NCBI RefSeq assembly: GCF_017168235.1 | Contig: NZ_JABFAO010000006.1 | Span: 62,001-126,000 of the forward strand | DNA: 64,000 nt | DNA from: Rhodococcus sp. KRD197 | GTDB taxonomy: Bacteria > Actinomycetota > Actinomycetes > Mycobacteriales > Mycobacteriaceae | Direction: 5' to 3' | In this document: positions 62,450-64,000 of the stretch, in pieces | Layout: every line of letters begins with the position of its first letter | How positions within the stretch are numbered: position 1 is the stretch's first letter | Position numbers and translations under genes: made by a program | The notes under the pieces: generated by a model | The model's input: only the letters and a program-made list of their open reading frames with translations | What the model was told of the DNA's origin: nothing | The model's database searches: none

Positions 62450-62563
62450 TCACATGGAAGCGGAGCCGGATCCGAGCAGTTCGAGGATCGGGATGTCGGA
62501 GATCGTGCTTCCGGTGGTGGATCCGGTGGAGAGCAAGCTCGAGATGAAGGAAGCGATGTCCAT
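62450..62563 (-). CDS. 37-residue mini-gene, paralogue of the peptide at 62758
   Basis: Encodes MDIASFISSLLSTGSTTGST, then ISDIPILELLGSGSASM: short, serine/threonine/glycine-rich with a hydrophobic face. CTCCTT (62572-62577) gives AAGGAG 8 bases before the ATG, a very strong ribosome site. Shares MD-x3-FI-x2-L-[LI]-x-TGS with the 28-residue gene upstream on the same strand. No signal peptide. Leaderless short peptides of this style include the mycomembrane channel peptides PorA/PorH; that likeness is only in size and layout. Confidence 0.6.
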   Translation of the reverse strand: MDIASFISSLLSTGSTTGSTISDIPILELLGSGSASM

Positions 62564-62706
62564 TGGGGGGACTCCTTGTTTCGTCGGTGGTGGCAAGCGA
62601 TGCGACGGTATGCCGGTACGCCGTAGCTATTGTTACGGCATGGAACCCAACTTTTCTACCGTTTGGTTGGATTTTCTCCAATTGCTTGCCTGATGTTCGA
62701 ACGAAA

Positions 62707-62739
62707 CAGGGCCCGATCGACGGTGTCGACCGGGCCCTG
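62707..62739 (-). terminator. GC-rich hairpin after the 28-residue peptide gene
   Basis: CAGGGCCCG (62707-62715) pairs with CGGGCCCTG (62731-62739), with an inner TCGAC/GTCGA stem and one mismatch, then TTTC on the minus strand. Lies 18 bases after the peptide stop. Confidence 0.8.
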
Positions 62740-62757
62740 CAGACTGGGAGTCTCTTA

Positions 62758-62844
62758 TCAGCGCGGGAAGATGCTGTCGATCAGCGAGCTGCCAGCGGAG
62801 CTTCCGGTGGTGATGAGGGTTTCGATGAAGGCGTAGAAGTCCAT
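62758..62844 (-). CDS. 28-residue mini-gene, paralogue of the peptide at 62450
   Basis: Encodes MDFYAFIETLITTGSSAGSS followed by LIDSIFPR. AAGGAG lies 9 bases before the ATG (62854-62859 on the opposite strand). Together with the 62450 peptide it forms a pair of repeated units: ribosome site, tiny gene, GC-rich hairpin. The shared MD-x3-FI-x2-L-[LI]-x-TGS pattern shows homology. Possible amphipathic helix; function unknown. Too short for standard gene callers. Confidence 0.6.
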   Translation of the reverse strand: MDFYAFIETLITTGSSAGSSLIDSIFPR

Positions 62845-63204
62845 GCGGAAAAGCTCCTTGTTGCGTGGGCGAAGTCGTGCTCGAGACAGGCCGGTGGTCC
62901 GAGTGGCGCACCAGCCGTCTGTATTGATACTGCATCTAACCCGGCTTCGCCACCGCTACGTCGGCGGGGACCCGAGATGTAGCCCGTTTGTCTTGAAGAG
63001 TTCACAACCCGTTGTCGGATAACGCAAATTTTCGGGGCAACTGGTCTGCCCGTTTTGTGTGGGTGTTGGTCCCCCGCGGGGGAGCAGGCCGGTAGTCTTA
63101 CCGATCGAACGTAAATTCAGAGTTGATGGTCGACGTCTACTGGGGAGCGTCACCCCGGCCGCCTGTGAGTGAGTATCTGCGGCCCTGAGCCATGTGGAGT
63201 GTGA
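62845..63204. promoter_or_regulatory. Intergenic region between the peptide genes and the GyrI-like pair
   Basis: 360 bases with no gene. It contains an AT-rich core (about 63000-63060), a 12-base palindrome CCCCCGCGGGGG (63071-63082) and a short CGGTA-gtct-TACCG dyad. Promoters for both divergent transcripts are expected here; I could not fix their -35/-10 boxes. Confidence 0.45.
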
Positions 63205-63660
63205 ATGTCTTTCGAGTATGTCGACCTCGAGGAAACGTGGGTCGCTGGCCTGCCTGTCCGGAGCCCGAAGCGGGCGCTCGGGAGGCTGAACGACCCAGCG
63301 CTCGATCAGGCGTGGTCCTCCGTTCTCAAGCAGGAGATCGGAGGTCCGTTGGCGTCCATCTACACGGACTTCGCACCGGGTATCGGTTCCTATAACACGC
63401 AAATTGTCGGTTATAAATGCTCGGCTCTCAGTCAAGTGACGCGCGGCCATTTGGTTGCGAAGGTGCCGCGCGCGCGATATGCGAAGTTTTCGGCCGTCGG
63501 CTATTTCCCGGACGTGATGATGCGGCTGTGGCAGCAAATCGACTACGCCGAGGAGCATCAAGAAATTCGTCGAACATTCACTGCCGATTACGAGTGCTAC
63601 CCGCACGCCTACAAGATCGACCTGTATCTGTCCGTCGAGCGGCCAGGGCAGTCGGAGTGA
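63205..63660 (+). CDS. GyrI-like small-molecule-binding domain protein
   Basis: 151 residues, a single GyrI/AraC-effector-binding fold (SHS2 pair). Key pieces: ASIYTDFAPGIGSYNTQIVG, the central HLVAKVPRARYAKFSAVGYF and VMMRLWQQID, and the C-terminal TADYECYPHAYKIDLYLSV. No DNA-binding domain is attached. Such stand-alone proteins bind amphipathic drugs or hydrolyse cyclopropanoids. Its stop overlaps the next start (GTGA). Confidence 0.8.
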   Translation: MSFEYVDLEETWVAGLPVRSPKRALGRLNDPALDQAWSSVLKQEIGGPLASIYTDFAPGIGSYNTQIVGYKCSALSQVTRGHLVAKVPRARYAKFSAVGYFPDVMMRLWQQIDYAEEHQEIRRTFTADYECYPHAYKIDLYLSVERPGQSE

Positions 63661-64000
63661 CGCACCGTGTGACGGCGCGCAGTGCCGAAGTGTTCGGAGG
63701 GCTCGTGGCGCCTCGGGTCGTCCCGGGCGGCGAGACCAGCATCAGTGACCTGTTTCGGTTCCTGCGTGAGCGTGTGCGTGACCGCTACGACGATGCAGTG
63801 GACGTGAGCACGTTGTTCGTCCCTGATGCGCACGGGGACTACAACGCTGTGATCGGGATGCCACATCTCTCGCCCGCCGACGTGCCTGTCGGAGATGTTT
63901 TCGTGCATGTCCCCAGCGGCGTCTATGCCGTGTTCGAGCCCGATGGTGCATTGCAGGATCCGACCGAGGACGTGTGGGCGCAGGTGGATGAGGCCACGGC
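63657..64000 (+). CDS. Second GyrI-like protein (3' partial)
   Basis: Open from GTG 63657 to the window end without a stop (about 114 codons). The visible part includes TSISDLFRFLRERVRDRYDD, then VPVGDVFVHVPSGVYAVFEP and EDVWAQVDEA. The PSGVYAVF...VWAQV arrangement matches the central GyrI-like strand-helix unit in its upstream neighbour, so it is likely a divergent paralogue. Translationally coupled to the preceding gene. Confidence 0.6.
   Translation, partial: MTHRVTARSAEVFGGLVAPRVVPGGETSISDLFRFLRERVRDRYDDAVDVSTLFVPDAHGDYNAVIGMPHLSPADVPVGDVFVHVPSGVYAVFEPDGALQDPTEDVWAQVDEAT

Noticed and set aside
63071..63082. CCCCCGCGGGGG palindrome as a terminator
   Set aside because: No loop and no T-run, and it lies upstream of both flanking transcripts; only noted as a possible protein-binding site.

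Overview
The window looks like a chromosomal segment of a mycolic-acid actinobacterium, most likely Rhodococcus (including the fascians-type clade). It is GC-rich, carries three MspA-type porins, and has two gene blocks in the order known from Mycobacterium tuberculosis: mprA-mprB-pepD-moaB2 next to mscL, and SAF protein-fmdB/ruc-formyl-THF cycloligase-galU-moeA/glp-rimJ-glpR/sepX. No phage, complete insertion sequence or CRISPR array is visible.

Layout. 1-8.7 kb: a flavin monooxygenase (cut by the window edge), a five-gene Dpp/Opp-type ABC importer, a GntR/UTRA regulator with twin palindromes upstream, and an AEC carrier. 8.7-11.6 kb: a zinc-starvation locus with cysteine-free paralogues of S18, S14, L33, L28, L31 and L32 around two Zur-like boxes, plus a CobW-like Mrf homologue carrying an in-frame amber stop. 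11.6-16.6 kb: ferritin-VIT metal transporter, secreted lipase, RtcB, CorA and a VOC protein. 16.7-31.5 kb: LysR regulator, acyl-CoA ligase, FAD reductase, SGNH hydrolase and a PfaA/PfaC/PfaD-type lipid synthase; this is the main candidate for an undescribed pathway. 31.7-37 kb: an Ugp-like ABC importer with an embedded phosphodiesterase. 37.3-42.5 kb: MFS exporter, alpha/beta hydrolase, hotdog thioesterase, acyl-CoA dehydrogenase and a 2Fe-2S reductase. 42.6-42.9 kb: the relic of a giant biotin-dependent carboxylase reduced to its two ends.

42.9-58.9 kb is mostly conserved envelope and stress biology: TRIC-type channel, MprAB two-component system with MprA boxes before mprA and pepD, HtrA protease, MoaB2, three porins, MscL, a CIRCE operator before the FmdB/Ruc chaperone, GalU, and a gephyrin-like protein with its membrane receptor. 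After tRNA-Ala(CGC) at 59 kb the content becomes accessory: an unrecognised membrane protein, two broken genes, a MarR-controlled pair of small multidrug resistance proteins, two tandem mini-genes for related 28- and 37-residue peptides (each with a strong ribosome site and a GC-rich hairpin), and two overlapping GyrI-like genes, the last cut by the window end.

Coupling is tight in most operons: ATGA, GTGA or TGATG stop-start overlaps occur in the Dpp, Zur, Pfa, Ugp, thioesterase/hydrolase and MprAB sets. A dispersed hairpin (outer arm GTGCGTGGAA) recurs downstream of three unrelated gene sets.
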